Positions 1-10,807 are shown, numbered from the stretch's first letter. The stretch is 64,000 nucleotides of DNA from Solen grandis (GCA_021229015.1 CM037795.1:19582544-19646543); one strand, 5' to 3'. Notes: generated by a model not told the origin, from the letters alone. Translations and numbers: made by a program.

Positions 1-204
1 ATTTTTGCTGTAGGAAACAGATTGTAAATGTGTAGTATCATACATAGATATATAATAAATGTTGTTATCGTGATCAGTTACAAAATTTTGGAGCGCAACA
101 CTGTGCATTATTCTGCGATATAGCATGAAAAACCAAATTCTTTCTATTCTAATATGTTCACTTGACTGTTAAGTTTTAAAAGGGATACAAATGTGTTGGT
201 TTAT

Positions 205-621
205 TAAGTCTCCCTAACAAAGTTGGAGACTTATAGTTTTTACTCAATTTTCTATTTAGTATCCCAAACGAAGTCCCTGGTGTCAGGCCCCACCCCCGCA
301 AAGATGGATTTTTGCATGAAAAATATATTTTGGTTAATTATTTCAAATTTCCAACCCTGAATCATATGTTTTTTTGTTCCTCATAATGAGGAGAATTGAA
401 TAGTACTACTTTGGTGTCCCCTGAGGTCACCCAGGGGTCAGGCCCTACCCCCTGAAAAACTGTTCAGATCCCCACCCATAAATCATATATATTCTTGTTC
501 CTAATGATGAGATGGATTGAATGGTACTTTTTTGATGTTCACATGGGTCACCAAGGGGTCAGGCCCCACTCCCTCATTTTACTTATGACCTTATTTCTTA
601 AACTTCGTTTGGGAGACTTGG
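205..621 (+). mobile_element. Small Helentron-like (pearl-type) tandem-repeat element in katanin intron
   Basis: The left end has a hairpin with a 9-bp stem (TAAGTCTCC 205-213 / GGAGACTTA 225-233). A perfect 12-bp subterminal inverted pair follows: CCCAAACGAAGT at 263-274 against ACTTCGTTTGGG at 602-613, and the right end repeats GGGAGACTT (611-619). Between them are about three diverged units, each containing 'gtca-cc-aggggtcaggccc' and 'aatcatat...ttgttcct'. There is no coding capacity. The layout matches the other tandem-repeat elements in this window. Assignment to Helentrons/pearl elements is by architecture only. Confidence 0.55.
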
Positions 622-1181
622 TAACAATTCACTGTTACAATTATTACTTGTTTCTTTAAGCATTTGCACAATTTACTTCAGGAGTCATATGATGTCATAT
701 TATTATGTCATCTTTGAGCTGTGCATATGTTGGAAAATAATGCATGTTACAAGCCTTCTTTGTTTATATAGCATATTTTGTTGATCATGTTAGAATGTAA
801 ATTATAAATTTGAGCATGCTTATTGTTATGCTTGTATGTTTTAATATCTACTGATATAATTGCCATTTATGATAGTCTTTTTGACAAATTTCTGTTACGA
901 CTTGCTGTTGAATTGAATTTAGAGCAAAGTCATGGTCTTTGAGTTTTCCCCATGGAAGTACTGAATACCCCCCTATCTTTCAGATTGTGTGTGAATATCT
1001 GGAAAATTCTGGATTAATCAAGGAAAACATGGACCTGTTGATTTTTATTCTGATTGGGTGGGTGGGGGGATGTAGAGAAATTGGGCAGTTACACTGGTAC
1101 TCTCTTTTTCATTTTGATTTTCTCAGAGATTAAAAAGTTAAGATGTATACTATTAATTTCTCGTTAAGATATATACTTTGA

Positions 1182-1373
<192 letters not shown>

Positions 1374-1504
1374 TAGTGAATAATATTCTTGATAAAGTCA
1401 CAGCAAACTAACTAACACTTGGTAGTACCAGAGGAGGAGCAACTTGCATCTCAGGGTGACAAAAGCCTGGGGATATGGGGAGGGGGACAACTAGAGTTTA
1501 TTAA

Positions 1505-2010
1505 TGAGTTAACAGTTTATATCCTCTGCGTCACAGAATGGGGGCTATGTAGGAATCATGTTTATTACATCCCATCCTGCCCTGTCTTATTCTCACATTA
1601 AGACCAGGTTGTATGCAGGGAATTTTCACACCATGGAAAGAATGTTTAACCCTTTCCCTCATAGAGGAAACCATGAAAAGACCTATGCTAACTCGCAGGC
1701 TGATCAGGTTTTATGCTGTTCGCTGCTCCTCAGTGGTCTGGAAATGAGGATTTTATAATTAAATTTGGTAAGGTTTAACTGTGGTTTTCTGCAGATCAGG
1801 CTTTATGTGATACCTATTGAGGGCGTCAAAATGAGTCTATATGAGGCAAAGGGTTAATATTCTGGTAATAGTTTTACACCCCCTGCTTCACAGAAATGAG
1901 GACTTGTAGAAATCATGCTTGTCATGTCCAGTCCTGTCCAGTCCCATTCTGTCTTACACACACATTACATTCAGACAAGATTGGATGCAGGGAATTTTCA
2001 CACCATAGAA
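1505..2010 (+). repeat. Diverged direct duplication in katanin intron
   Basis: Two intronic segments, about 1505-1645 and 1857-2010, are diverged copies of each other. Both contain 'cctctgcgtcacag'/'ccctgcttcacag', 'aatcatg', and 'gcagggaattttcacaccat'. MITE copy 1 sits between them, at the end of the first unit. Confidence 0.5.
1646..1857 (+). mobile_element. TTAA-type MITE, copy 1 (internal deletion)
   Basis: Family with inverted ends CCCTTTCCCTCATA / TATGAGGGAAAGGG flanked by TTAA. This copy has TTAA at 1646-1649 and 1854-1857. It is 212 bp rather than about 242 because the left arm of the internal palindrome is missing: 'gacctatgc' joins straight to 'taactcgcagg'. It is non-coding. Inverted ends starting CCC and a TTAA target point to the piggyBac superfamily. 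It lies in a katanin intron. Confidence 0.75.
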
Positions 2011-2242
2011 ATAATGTTTCATATTTTGCAGTTTTATAAATCATTTTACACTAAAAACTCTCAGAGCTCACATTGTGAAGACAAAGTGGGATGCAGTTGA
2101 AGACAAAGTGGGATGCAGGGGTATTATTCACCTATAGTCAAAGATTGGTTCTGACGCTTTTGATCAGACAGCTCCAGTGTTTTCCAGTCTTAAAAAGGGA
2201 ACACTGGAATGGAATGGAATTGTTTAACTAATTTCTGTATGA

Positions 2243-2425
<183 letters not shown>

Positions 2426-2451
2426 TAACCTCATCATAAACTTATTCTGAT

Positions 2452-2535
2452 CAGGGTCTCCTCTTTTTTTGCTTGTACTGTATTGTTGCTCAGATTCTAC
2501 ACAGTCTGCATGGCAAAGAAAATTCCATTCTCATA
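2452..2535 (+). repeat. Interspersed repeat fragment (family B)
   Basis: 'tcagggtctcctctttt...gcttgta' and 'catggcaaagaaaatt' recur at about 58827-58893, and in reverse complement form at 20301-20419 and 62983-63060. It is non-coding. The family ends are not clearly defined here. Confidence 0.45.
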
Positions 2536-2782
2536 TAGATACCATTTGAAGTTTGGTAAATTAATATTCATAAAGTCAGGAATTTGTGAGGTAATGAGTT
2601 TATTTTTGAGAGTTTGGTGCAAAACTATTGTAGTTACTATTTAGTATTGCACCTTCAATTTGTTCTAGGGTTTTATCTAAGCACCAGAGATTTGGTACTG
2701 CTTTTTATTAAAGATAATAATGTGGTATTTAAAAATCTTTAAATATTAAATAAGAATATATTATATGCCTATATACTTAATT

Positions 2783-3071
2783 TGTCTGCCTCGGGAGCGG
2801 GAGGTCATGGGTACGACCCCCGGCCGCGACATACTAACGTCATAAAAAAATTGGTACTGTTATAGCTCCTTTGCTTGGCACTCAGCATATAAGGGTAGTT
2901 GCAGGACTGATTGGCCTGGTCTTAGGATAATGTGACTGGGTGTGGCATCATGCCACAGGTCTGCAGCGTGATACTGCAGTGTGGCAACAATACTGTCTGT
3001 CTCAAGTAGGCATAGTCTCCAAATGACTGAAATACTGACGACAAAGTGTTAAACCTTATAAATAAATAAAC
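2783..3071 (+). mobile_element. tRNA-derived SINE (family S), + orientation
   Basis: The head has a tRNA-like B box (GGGTACGACCCC about 2809-2820) after 'gcctcgggagcgggaggtcatgg'. The body holds the family signature, read here as 'ggataatgtgactgggtgtggcatcatgccaca'. The tail is an AATA-rich run (aaataaataaac to 3071). Copies in the opposite orientation occur at 30.5, 42.5, 43.8 and 53.8 kb. It lies in a katanin intron. Confidence 0.7.
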
Positions 3072-3551
3072 ATATGTCTGATAGATATTTGGTGGTAAGG
3101 ATAAATTGTGGATTTAGGAAATTGTGATTTCAGTTTTCTAAATTATTATTTGACTGCTTTTTGTTAACATTGTTTTGGGGTGAGGTAGCAATACTTAGTG
3201 TTTGCAACAGCAACTATAGGTAGTATACATGTTATCTTGAATTATGAATTACGCAGATGTTTTGACTTATAATATCTGCAGATGAAATTTCGTAAAAAAT
3301 ATAAATTTACAATATTCCTTGCCTGCTGCATGTTAATCTAATTTTTTATAATATTTGTCCATCATGACCCTTGTGTTTTAGTACACCTGCGCTCAAAGTG
3401 CTCAAGATGAGCTATTGTTATCAGTCATAGTCCAGCATCCAGTGTCCATTCTTTGTCAGTAATTAATTATTTTCTCTGTTTATTTTTTTTCTTTATATAA
3501 GCTGGAACCTTCATCAGTGTTCAATTTCTGTATCATTCATCTTATATGTAA

Positions 3552-3686
<135 letters not shown>

Positions 3687-3699
3687 TAGGACCCCCTGT

Positions 3700-4165
3700 T
3701 TGTCTGTCAATATTATATAGTCCCACTTTTCTCATATGCATCGTTTTGATGCCTTGGCAAACGGAGAAGACTCAGACATGATTAGGTTAACATGAATATT
3801 TGGCATTTAGCATATGACATTTTCACTTTGACCCTTGATTTCTTCACTTTAACACTGGAGAATTTATTTATTGCTAACAAGAAATGATAATAATTTAAAA
3901 GTCCCCTAACATTGATTCACTTGAACAAATTAAGGGTTACCCCTTGTCCATAGAAGTGATTCTTTCAGTAATCAAACACATTAACTTTGACCTTGGTATT
4001 TTGACGTTGACCTTCTAATTGACCCATGCTAATGAATACATTTTAGAGTTAATGGCTTTAGAAATCTTTAACATATGTGATAAATAGAGAGAGTTCAGTT
4101 TGAAAATATTTCATTTTAACTGGATTGACATCTATGTCAAAGTTTATGTGGGGGAATTGATCATC
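3700..4165. other. Katanin intron with unclassified repeat-like sequence
   Basis: AT-rich intronic sequence with several 'tttgacctt/ttgacccttg' phrases, suggesting an old tandem-repeat element fragment. I see no exon. Confidence 0.3.
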
Positions 4166-4407
4166 TTAACCCTTTTCCTCATAGAGGGCACCATGAAAAG
4201 ACCTATGCGAACAGCATAAAACCAGATCAGCCTGCAAGTAACTCGCAGGCTGAACAGGTTTTATGCTGTTCGCTGCTCCTCAGTGGTCTGGAAATGAGGA
4301 CTTTATAATTAAATTTGGTAAGGTTTAACTGTGGTTTTCTGCAGATCAGGCTTTATGTGGTACCTATTGAGTGTATCAAAATGAGTATATATGAGGGAAA
4401 GGGTTAA
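4166..4407 (+). mobile_element. TTAA-type MITE, copy 2, next to last katanin exon
   Basis: Full-length copy with TTAA on both sides (4166-4169, 4404-4407), inverted ends (left end CCCTTTTCC, one substitution) and the internal palindrome around GCAAGTAACTCGC. It ends about 60 bp before the acceptor of the terminal katanin exon. Confidence 0.8.
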
Positions 4408-4467
4408 CTGATAGTTTTAGTATTGTGTGTCTTTCCTGCATTTAAACTGATGATAATTTCCTTTTAG

Positions 4468-4666
4468 AGATGCTGCTATGATGTCGTTCCGACGCAGGAT
4501 CAAAGGTTTGAGCCCAGAAGAAATCCGTAACATTCCTAAGAATGAGCTTAACCTACCAGCATCCATGGAGGATTTCCTGGAGGCCTCCAAAAAGGTCAAC
4601 AAGAGTGTCTCAAAAGATGACCTTAAGAAATATGAAGAATGGATGACAGAATTTGGCTCTGTTTAA
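4468..4666 (+). CDS. KATNAL1: Katanin p60 ATPase, terminal exon with stop codon
   Basis: The final exon starts after ...CCTTTTAG at 4467 and completes the Arg codon. It reads DAAMMSFRRRIKGLSPEEIR and ends ...KKYEEWMTEFGSV-stop at 4664-4666. This is the Vps4-type C-terminal helix region that packs on the AAA lid (MEDFLEASKKVNKSVS), ending in the EFGS(V) tail typical of katanin p60. The C-terminus is complete. A 242-bp MITE copy ends only about 60 bp upstream of this acceptor (4166-4407), so the branch-point/polypyrimidine region lies just beside a transposon edge. A reading frame on the opposite strand over this exon is a shadow. Confidence 0.95.
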
Positions 4667-4880
4667 AGATTTGAAGATTCCTGAACACTGAACAAAATAT
4701 TCATAGATTTAATTGTGCTCATAAGTTGTGAGCTAGTATATGGACTTTGTTCAAGATTTATCATTTGTGAATATAATGTTAATAGCCATCGGCATGTAAC
4801 TTGGAGTTGTTTGTACTCTGCTTTTGTGAAAAATGTTTATGTAGAACTAATAAACATCATGATATATAGAGGAAACAATA
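4667..4880 (+). promoter_or_regulatory. Katanin 3' UTR with AATAAA polyadenylation signal
   Basis: AT-rich sequence follows the katanin stop codon. An AATAAA hexamer lies at 4849-4854, about 185 bp after the stop, so cleavage is expected roughly 15-25 bases later. The end is inferred from the hexamer, not from transcript evidence. Confidence 0.5.
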
Positions 4881-5061
4881 TGTTTTGTATTATTTTGTAC
4901 AAGTGGTCAGATGCATGTTTAATCCTCTACACCCCAAGAATAGGTTTAATTTGCTTAAAAGAAAATAATGATTGTTCGTTATTTCAGTTTTAACTTGATT
5001 ATTTTAGGTAACATTTTTAGGAACATTGAGACTAGATAAGATGTTCAAAGAAAGAATATAC

Positions 5062-5703
5062 ACTAGGTCGTGTAACCATACCCAACACTTCGGCATAAAA
5101 TGCTTACCTTGCACTTTTTATGGGTTTAATTATCACTTTTTTTTTGTTGTGAAAAGTTTTGTCTTAAAATAACTTAACACAAGTGATCCTTAGGAAAAGA
5201 TAATGTGTTGCAAATAAGAACCAGGTTGCTAGCTTGAAGGTCAAGGTCACAGCATTTGGTTGACCTTAAAATCGTGTTCTGGCTTTAACTTTGTTGTGAT
5301 TGGTTGTGTTTTGAAATAATAACTTAGCACAAGTGATCTTTAGGACAAGATGATGTGTTGCAAATAAGAACCAGGTTGCTAGCTTCAAGGTCAAGGTCAC
5401 AGCAGTTGAATTAGAATTTGTGAAAGCAGTCCTGTTTAGGATGGCCTTTTTTGTGTATAGTCATGTTTTGAAATAACTTGGCACAAGGGATCCTTAGGAT
5501 AAAACGGTGTGTCGTAAAACAAGTACCAGAATGCTAGCTTGAAGGTCAAGGGCACATTACTTTGTTAAAGTCAGGGTCACAACACTCATTTGATCTTAAA
5601 ATCATCCTTTATATTTCCAATTTTTCATCATACTCACTGACGAAAATAACATCAAATAAACAAAATGGCGGGGGCATCCGTGTCCTATGGACACATTTCT
5701 AGT
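5062..5703 (+). mobile_element. Tandem-repeat (pearl/Helentron-like) element downstream of katanin
   Basis: The left end ACTAGGTCGTGT (5062-5073) mirrors the right end ...ACACATTTCTAGT (to 5703). About three units with a period near 150 bp carry 'ccaggttgctagcttgaaggtcaaggtcacag' (starts about 5221, 5371, 5524). The right end has a hairpin GTGTCC-TAT-GGACAC before CTAGT. It is non-coding. Boundaries are inferred from the inverted ACTAG/CTAGT ends. Confidence 0.55.
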
Positions 5704-6101
5704 CAAAATCTACCCAGTATTGCCCACACATTATTGGGTCACGCAACCCTTGTTCCAAAGTCAAATCTCGTTTCTTTAGATGCCTAGGACCAGCGTTTCA
5801 TTTGGACAAGAACATAATCCCATCTACTTTTTTATTCATTGAGCGTAACTAATTGTTTTTTTCTGCAAATAAGGAAGCCTACATGTTTCAGTAAATGATG
5901 TTGCATATCTTTTTGCGTAAATAGCATAAACATCGTACAAGTTAAAATATTTGGTCGGGCTTGACAAATAACACCAACGAATACTAATTTTAGATAATTA
6001 ATCATCACACGGCCTGTGTAGTTTTCTATAGAAAAGTACCAATGTTTAATTTGGATACCGCATATTTTTTAATGGGCGGAGTTTTAGCCATGTTACAAGT
6101 C

Positions 6102-6222
6102 ATATATTGCAATAGCTTCCTTCGTGATCTTGATTAATCCGCCCACATTCGTGCGCATACGCGCACTCATGTTTAGTGTGTGGGTTAATCAAGCTCATCT
6201 CGCGAAGCCATGCAATATATAT
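6102..6222. repeat. Imperfect long hairpin (inverted repeat)
   Basis: The left arm (about 6102-6146: atattgc...gcttcctt...cttgattaatccgccca) pairs with the right arm (about 6175-6222: tgtgggttaatcaag...cgcgaagc...gcaatatat). Arms are roughly 45 bp with a short GC-rich loop (gtgcgcatacgcgcac, itself self-complementary). It is probably a foldback element or MITE relic. No target duplication was identified. Confidence 0.55.
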
Positions 6223-6269
6223 TACATAGAACTTAGACAAGGCATATTTTTTTTTAAACAAGAACTATC

Positions 6270-6291
6270 TTTTTTTTTTTTTTTTTTTTTT
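6270..6291 (-). repeat. T22 tract, possible poly(A) tail of the - strand LINE
   Basis: An uninterrupted run of 22 T on the + strand equals a poly(A) tail in the orientation of the retrotransposon at 7104-10807. If it is the tail, about 810 bp (6292-7103) would be 3' UTR. I could not find a matching target-site duplication at the other end, so the link is inference. Confidence 0.35.
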
Positions 6292-7103
6292 CCATATACA
6301 GTTTAATCTCCCCGTCATTTGGTGTAAAACAGGGGTCGGGGAGGGCCATCCCCTGCAACACCTTACAAAGACATTATAAACTGTTGCATATATATGTATA
6401 GTACTGTAGTACTGTATAGTACAATACTAAATGTAAAACTATTATATATATGTATTGTATTAAGCTAAATGTTGAAATATTACATGTATATCTATAAGTG
6501 TGAGTGTATAGTGTATCCTATCGTAAAGTGGTCCTATACATTTATCTAATATAATTGTTTAAATCAAGTAGGTACAATCTAATTACATATATGTCAAGTA
6601 AATATAAAACTGTATATGTTAAACTAGAGGGAAAGAAACAGTGGGGAAATAGAGGATAAACAAAGAATAAACATGTGAAGGGGGGACATAACGAAAAAAA
6701 GAAAAGAAAAAAAAACTAGGTGCTGCCTCGGTCATTTAAAACTAATAGGTCTTTGTGATTGTTAAAGATACTTGGTCGACACTTCAGTGTATTCAAGTAA
6801 TGGAAAAAAAAATCTAGTTAATCATTATTATATACGGTTTCCATTTTTTTTGTGTGCAATTTCTGTCATGTAATTGGCCATGACTGAAGACACTGAAATA
6901 TCGCCCAACTATCCTTAAGGTAGTGTCAGTTTAAAATACCAGGATTGATCGCTTGAAACTATTTTCAAATCTTAAAACACACAGAAGAGCATCAAGCAGC
7001 CACAGTATACCTCTACAACTACAATACATTATAATAGTACTAATAATACAAAATGAATAAAAGAAAACTTAGAAAAATTAAACATCTTGATAAAGCTAGT
7101 ATT
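6292..7103 (-). other. AT-rich non-coding stretch, possibly LINE 3' UTR
   Basis: No open frame of note. It holds a GGGG-rich patch near 6331-6352 and TATATGTATA-type runs. It may be the 3' UTR of the adjacent LINE or flanking host DNA. Confidence 0.3.
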
Positions 7104-9185
7104 TTAGTTATTGATGTTAAGTAAACATTTATATTTATTCCATTCATCTTCAAAATTTGGAATATTGTTATTTTCCAGGAATATAATTCTATTACATTTG
7201 TACATGTATCTTAATCTATTTGACAGACTATAGATGGACAGAGGCAAATTGAGGATTTTAGTAGAATATATATAGTATTTAATCTCAAGTAAAATATAGA
7301 GTTCTAATTGTGAAAGTGTTTTACTGATATTGAAAATGAAAGTTTCCTCTGTAATTTTTATGTTAATATCGTTCAGTTTAAGAACATTTAGTATTTGGTT
7401 TAAAAATATCCTGGTATTAGGACATAGCCAAAACATATGTTGAATAGTTTCTTCTGCTCCACAGGAAAAACAAAATTGATTTTCTGCCCTCTTTATCTTA
7501 TATAAATAATATCTAGTTGGGATTAGCCTATGAATGATTCTAATTTGAAACCATTGTAAGGTTGTACTTTTAGTAATCATGAATGGAGTTGAGTATATGA
7601 TTTTCCATTCTTTTTCACTAATATTATATGATTTATTCCATCTTACCTGTGCTGTTGGTGTTTCTTTTACAGTATTATTATTGAGTATACAGTATATATC
7701 TTTACAACCCTTTCTTTTACTTAATATATCTTTAATAAAGAATGGTAGAATGGGGTATTGGATCCTTTTTAATTTTATATTTCCTATTGACCTGATTTTA
7801 TATGATTTAATTGCATTAAGAATGCCAAAGTATGACAAAAAGTTTTGCTGAATGCCATATGTTTCAAAAAACTCTTTTGTGGAATAGAACTCACCATTTT
7901 CATTAATTAAATCATTAATAAAACATATTCCTTTCTCATACCAATTTTTGTTATACACTGTTTTATTACCAACTTGTATATTGTAATTGCACTGTATTGG
8001 ACATGCTAAAAAATCCTCAATAGATGCAAATTTGACTTTTTGACAAAGTTCAATATAGGATTGTAAAACATCTGCCCAAAATTTATTATTGATATTTTTC
8101 TTTTGAGACTCACAATAAAACACGCCCATTCTTGTTATTTTACCAATATCAATTAAATGTTTATTTATTTTTATCCAATTTCCTGTCCCTAGGAAGAATT
8201 TTCTAATCCATGTGATCTTAAGACTTGCCATGAAAGCCCTTAAATTGACCATTTTAAGACCACCATCAATGAAATCTTTTACAATGACTGTCTTTTTAAT
8301 CTTTGCTGGTCCAGGCCACAAAAAATCATAGAATATTGATTCGATTTTTTTTATAATATCTTCATTTGGATTTGGTAATGCCATAAATAAGTGATTTAAA
8401 ATTGGCAATAAAAGAGTTTTGATGACAGTTATTTTACCTAGTGGAGTCAGATTTCTACGTTTCCATAATTTGATTATGTTTTGAATCTTTACTATTTTTT
8501 CATTAAAGTTTTGATAGGTCATATCATTCAGGTTTACATTAAATTTTATTCCAAGTAAATTAAAGGTAGTCTTACCCCATACTAATTTCCATTTGGTTTT
8601 AATTGTATCAGAGCTAAACTTTTTTTTTCCTATCCATATAACTTGTGTTTTTTCAAAATTTACTTTAAGACCAGAATACTTAGAATAATTGGTTAGTTCT
8701 TTCAAAGTTTCATTTAAAGATACATCTGAACCATCTAAAAGAATTGAGGTATCATCTGCATACTGTGACTGCTTTATCTCTGAATTATTTATTTCAATTC
8801 CTTTAATTCTCTTATTTTCTCTTATTTTGATAGCTAAAATTTCTGCACATAAAATAAAAATATATGGAGACAATGGATCACCTTGCCTACAGCCTCGTGC
8901 AATATTAAAGAAAGATGATAAATTTGAACCTTGACTGACAGCTAATTTTGCATTTGTATATAACAGTTTTATCCATGACATGAATTGTTCTCCAAAATTG
9001 AAAAACCTCAAAACATTAAAAATAAAAGTCCATGAGAGAGAATCAAAAGCCTTTTCAAAGTCTATCAACAGTATTAGTCCAGGTATATCATAATAATCTG
9101 TATATTGCATAACATCATATATGAGTCTTGTATTCTCGCCTAGGTATCTGCCTGATATAAATCCGGTTTGATCTTTGTGTATCAA
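7104..9185 (-). pseudogene. LINE ORF2 part 4: reverse transcriptase palm/thumb and C-terminal zinc region
   Basis: About 690 residues are open. RT blocks in order: DQTGFISGRYLGENTRLIYD, LLIDFEKAFDSLSW (first catalytic Asp), GCRQGDPLSPYIFILCAEIL, SQYADDTSILLDG (YADD catalytic pair), GLKVNFEKTQVIWIGKK, and a FNLLGI thumb block. Near the C-terminus CFSCGAEETIQHMFWLCP is the zf-RVT-type Cys/His cluster. It ends at TAA near 7104. This part alone has intact catalytic Asp residues; the element is non-autonomous because of the upstream breaks. Shorter + strand frames inside it are shadows. Confidence 0.88.
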
Positions 9186-9475
9186 TTTTTATTCAATGTT
9201 GATTTCAGTCTGTTTGCAATAGAGCCTGATGCAATTTTATATGTACAATTTAAGAGAGAAATGGGACGATAATTTTTAACTTGAAATCTTGATTTATTTT
9301 GTTTGGGTATGACTGTAATTATTCCTTCTCGTTGAGTAACAGATAATTCACCATTTAGGAAACCATAGTTAATTGACCGAATAACAAATTGCCCTAACTG
9401 TTGCCAAAACATTTTAAAGAAATCCGCATTAAAACCATCTGAGCCTGGACTTTTATTGTTTTTCATATCTTTCAA
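9182..9475 (-). pseudogene. LINE ORF2 part 3: N-terminal reverse transcriptase
   Basis: In the frame of part 2, NITYQEASATLKDMKNNKSP leads into GSDGFNADFFKMFWQQLG and KNYRPISLLNCTYKIASGSI. These are RT fingers blocks (NNKSPGSDGF and YRPISLLN). The frame ends in a TGA at 9182-9184 after STLNKN. The continuation IHKDQTGFISGR is found one frame over, starting at an A5 tract, which indicates a one-base indel. Confidence 0.8.
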
Positions 9476-9541
9476 TGTGGCTGAAGCTTCTTGATAAGTG
9501 ATATTCCCTTCTAAAATTTATTCTATGGGAAAATTTTTATA

Positions 9542-9916
9542 TCATTTTAAAAGATGTTCAAAAAAATTTGGTTTTTTTAATGTCTCCTTTTCTTTGATAA
9601 TTTTTGGGTTAATTTTAAAAAAATTGTGGTTTTCTAAATTACAAAAAAAAGAAGTAGGCTTTTCTCCATTCTCTATAATATTTGCACGAGACCTGATAAG
9701 ATATCCATTCATTTTATTTTTTCTTAATTCTTTAATCTCATTTTTATACACATCGAGATTTTTGACATTATCTTCATTTATATTATGCTCGATTTCTTGT
9801 ATTTTATCAAAAAGTTCCTTTTCCCTAGCATCTGTTATTTTCTTTTTATAGCTGGCGTAAGAGATAGACTTGCCTCTTATTTCCATTGATAAAGTCTCCA
9901 AAAAAAAGCTGATCAT
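9542..9916 (-). pseudogene. LINE ORF2 part 2: linker between endonuclease and RT
   Basis: The coding continues in a shifted frame: LETLSMEIRGKSISYASYKK, then a Lys/Glu-rich probable coiled-coil stretch, then YLIRSRANIIENGEKPTSFF and CNLE. The SRA..ENGEKPT.FFCNLE block is the conserved link just before the RT in L1/Tx1-type ORF2 proteins. It ends at TGA 9542-9544. The same frame resumes after it and after a second stop (TAA 9518-9520) into the RT, so both stops are inactivating substitutions rather than true ends. Confidence 0.78.
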
Positions 9917-10807
9917 TTATTATGAATTGTATCTCATCATTTGGTATATTAGTTATATTATCGAAATTATAAACTGGTAAAGCATATTGTTCTTTAACTT
10001 CTTTAATTTTGTTATTTAATAAGTTAATATATTCTATATCCTTAAGTAAGGAATTATTATGTTTCCATAAAGACTTACCATGTTTAAAATTACTAAGATT
10101 GATATTCAATATAATTATAGAATGGTCAGACCTATAGCTAGATTCTATTACACAATTATTTACATAAGCATAAAATAAATCTGATACGAGAAAGAAATCT
10201 AGCCTTGCCTGTTGCAGTGGTGTTCTACACCGCCAAGTATACCGCCTTAATGTTGGATGTAATTCCCTGAAAGGATCTGTTAAATTGAATTGTGTCATTA
10301 TTTCTAAAAGTTTTTCCCGTGCCTTTTTATTATTTATATGTTTATAATTAGAATAATCTAAGTTAGGGTCTTGAACTAAATTAAAATCTCCACAAATTAT
10401 CAGATTTCTGTTATTTAAGTGTTCTAATTTTTCTACTATTGAGACAAAAAATTGCGGAGAGTCATTATTAGGTCCATAAAGATTAACGAGGGTCAGTCTA
10501 TTATTATCTACAGTTATGTCTAATATGAGGTAATTTCCATTATTATCCTTTATTTCTTCATGTAGTTGGTATTCTATATTCTTATTTAAGAGAATCGCCA
10601 CACCCCTTGAGTTTGAAGTTCCTGAACTAAAAAAACAGTTGTTCCCCCATTGTGCTCGAATGGATTTTTCTGTTGTAACAGTAGAATGGACATCCTGAAG
10701 ACAATATATACTACATCTTTTACTTTTTAGGTAATTGAAAACATCTCCTCGTTTTTCTGCAGAACCAAGACCCTGGCAATTAACTGACAAAATCTTTATG
10801 TTAGACA
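9846..10807 (-). pseudogene. LINE ORF2 part 1: APE endonuclease domain
   Basis: From the ATG at 10807 it reads MSNIKILSVNCQGLG... Motifs of the exonuclease/endonuclease/phosphatase fold are visible: NCQG near the start, LQDVH (the usual metal-binding Glu of LQE is Asp here), LYGPNNDS, GDFNLVQDPNLD, TWRCRTPLQQARLDFFLVS, and the terminal SYRSDHSII. In such elements this domain nicks the target DNA to prime reverse transcription. An in-frame TTG lies slightly upstream, but the ATG matches the usual start of this domain. The frame runs out at the A8 tract near 9900, where the protein continues in another frame. Confidence 0.82.

Larger units (their letters stand above)
7104..10807 (-). mobile_element. 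Decayed L1/Tx1-like non-LTR retrotransposon (ORF2)
   Basis: On the - strand the order is APE-type endonuclease (10807-9846), linker (9916-9542), then reverse transcriptase and C-terminal zinc-binding region (9475-7104). This is the ORF2 layout of L1-clade LINEs. The frame is broken four times: a frameshift at an A8 tract near 9898-9905 (+ strand numbering), in-frame TGA at 9542-9544, in-frame TAA at 9518-9520, and a frameshift at an A5 tract near 9186-9190. Two of the four breaks fall in homopolymers, so sequencing error is possible there. No ORF1 was recognised upstream (10808-11560), so the copy is 5'-truncated or has an unrecognised ORF1. The clade call rests on motif style (NCQGLG, GENTRLIYDVM, IDFEKAFDS). 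Confidence 0.85.

Noticed and set aside
939..1133. Possible extra katanin exon upstream of 1245
   Set aside because: It does not resemble the expected Walker A segment (GPPGTGKT...GESEKLVR). The katanin frame at 1245 begins cleanly in phase 0 after a good acceptor.
6170..6291. Target-site duplication for the LINE next to the T22 tract
   Set aside because: I compared sequence beside the T-run with sequence upstream of 10807 and found no convincing match, so the LINE ends remain undefined.
9498..9851. Hydrophobic + strand frame of 117 codons
   Set aside because: It is the antisense shadow of the Lys/Glu-rich linker of the LINE ORF2.
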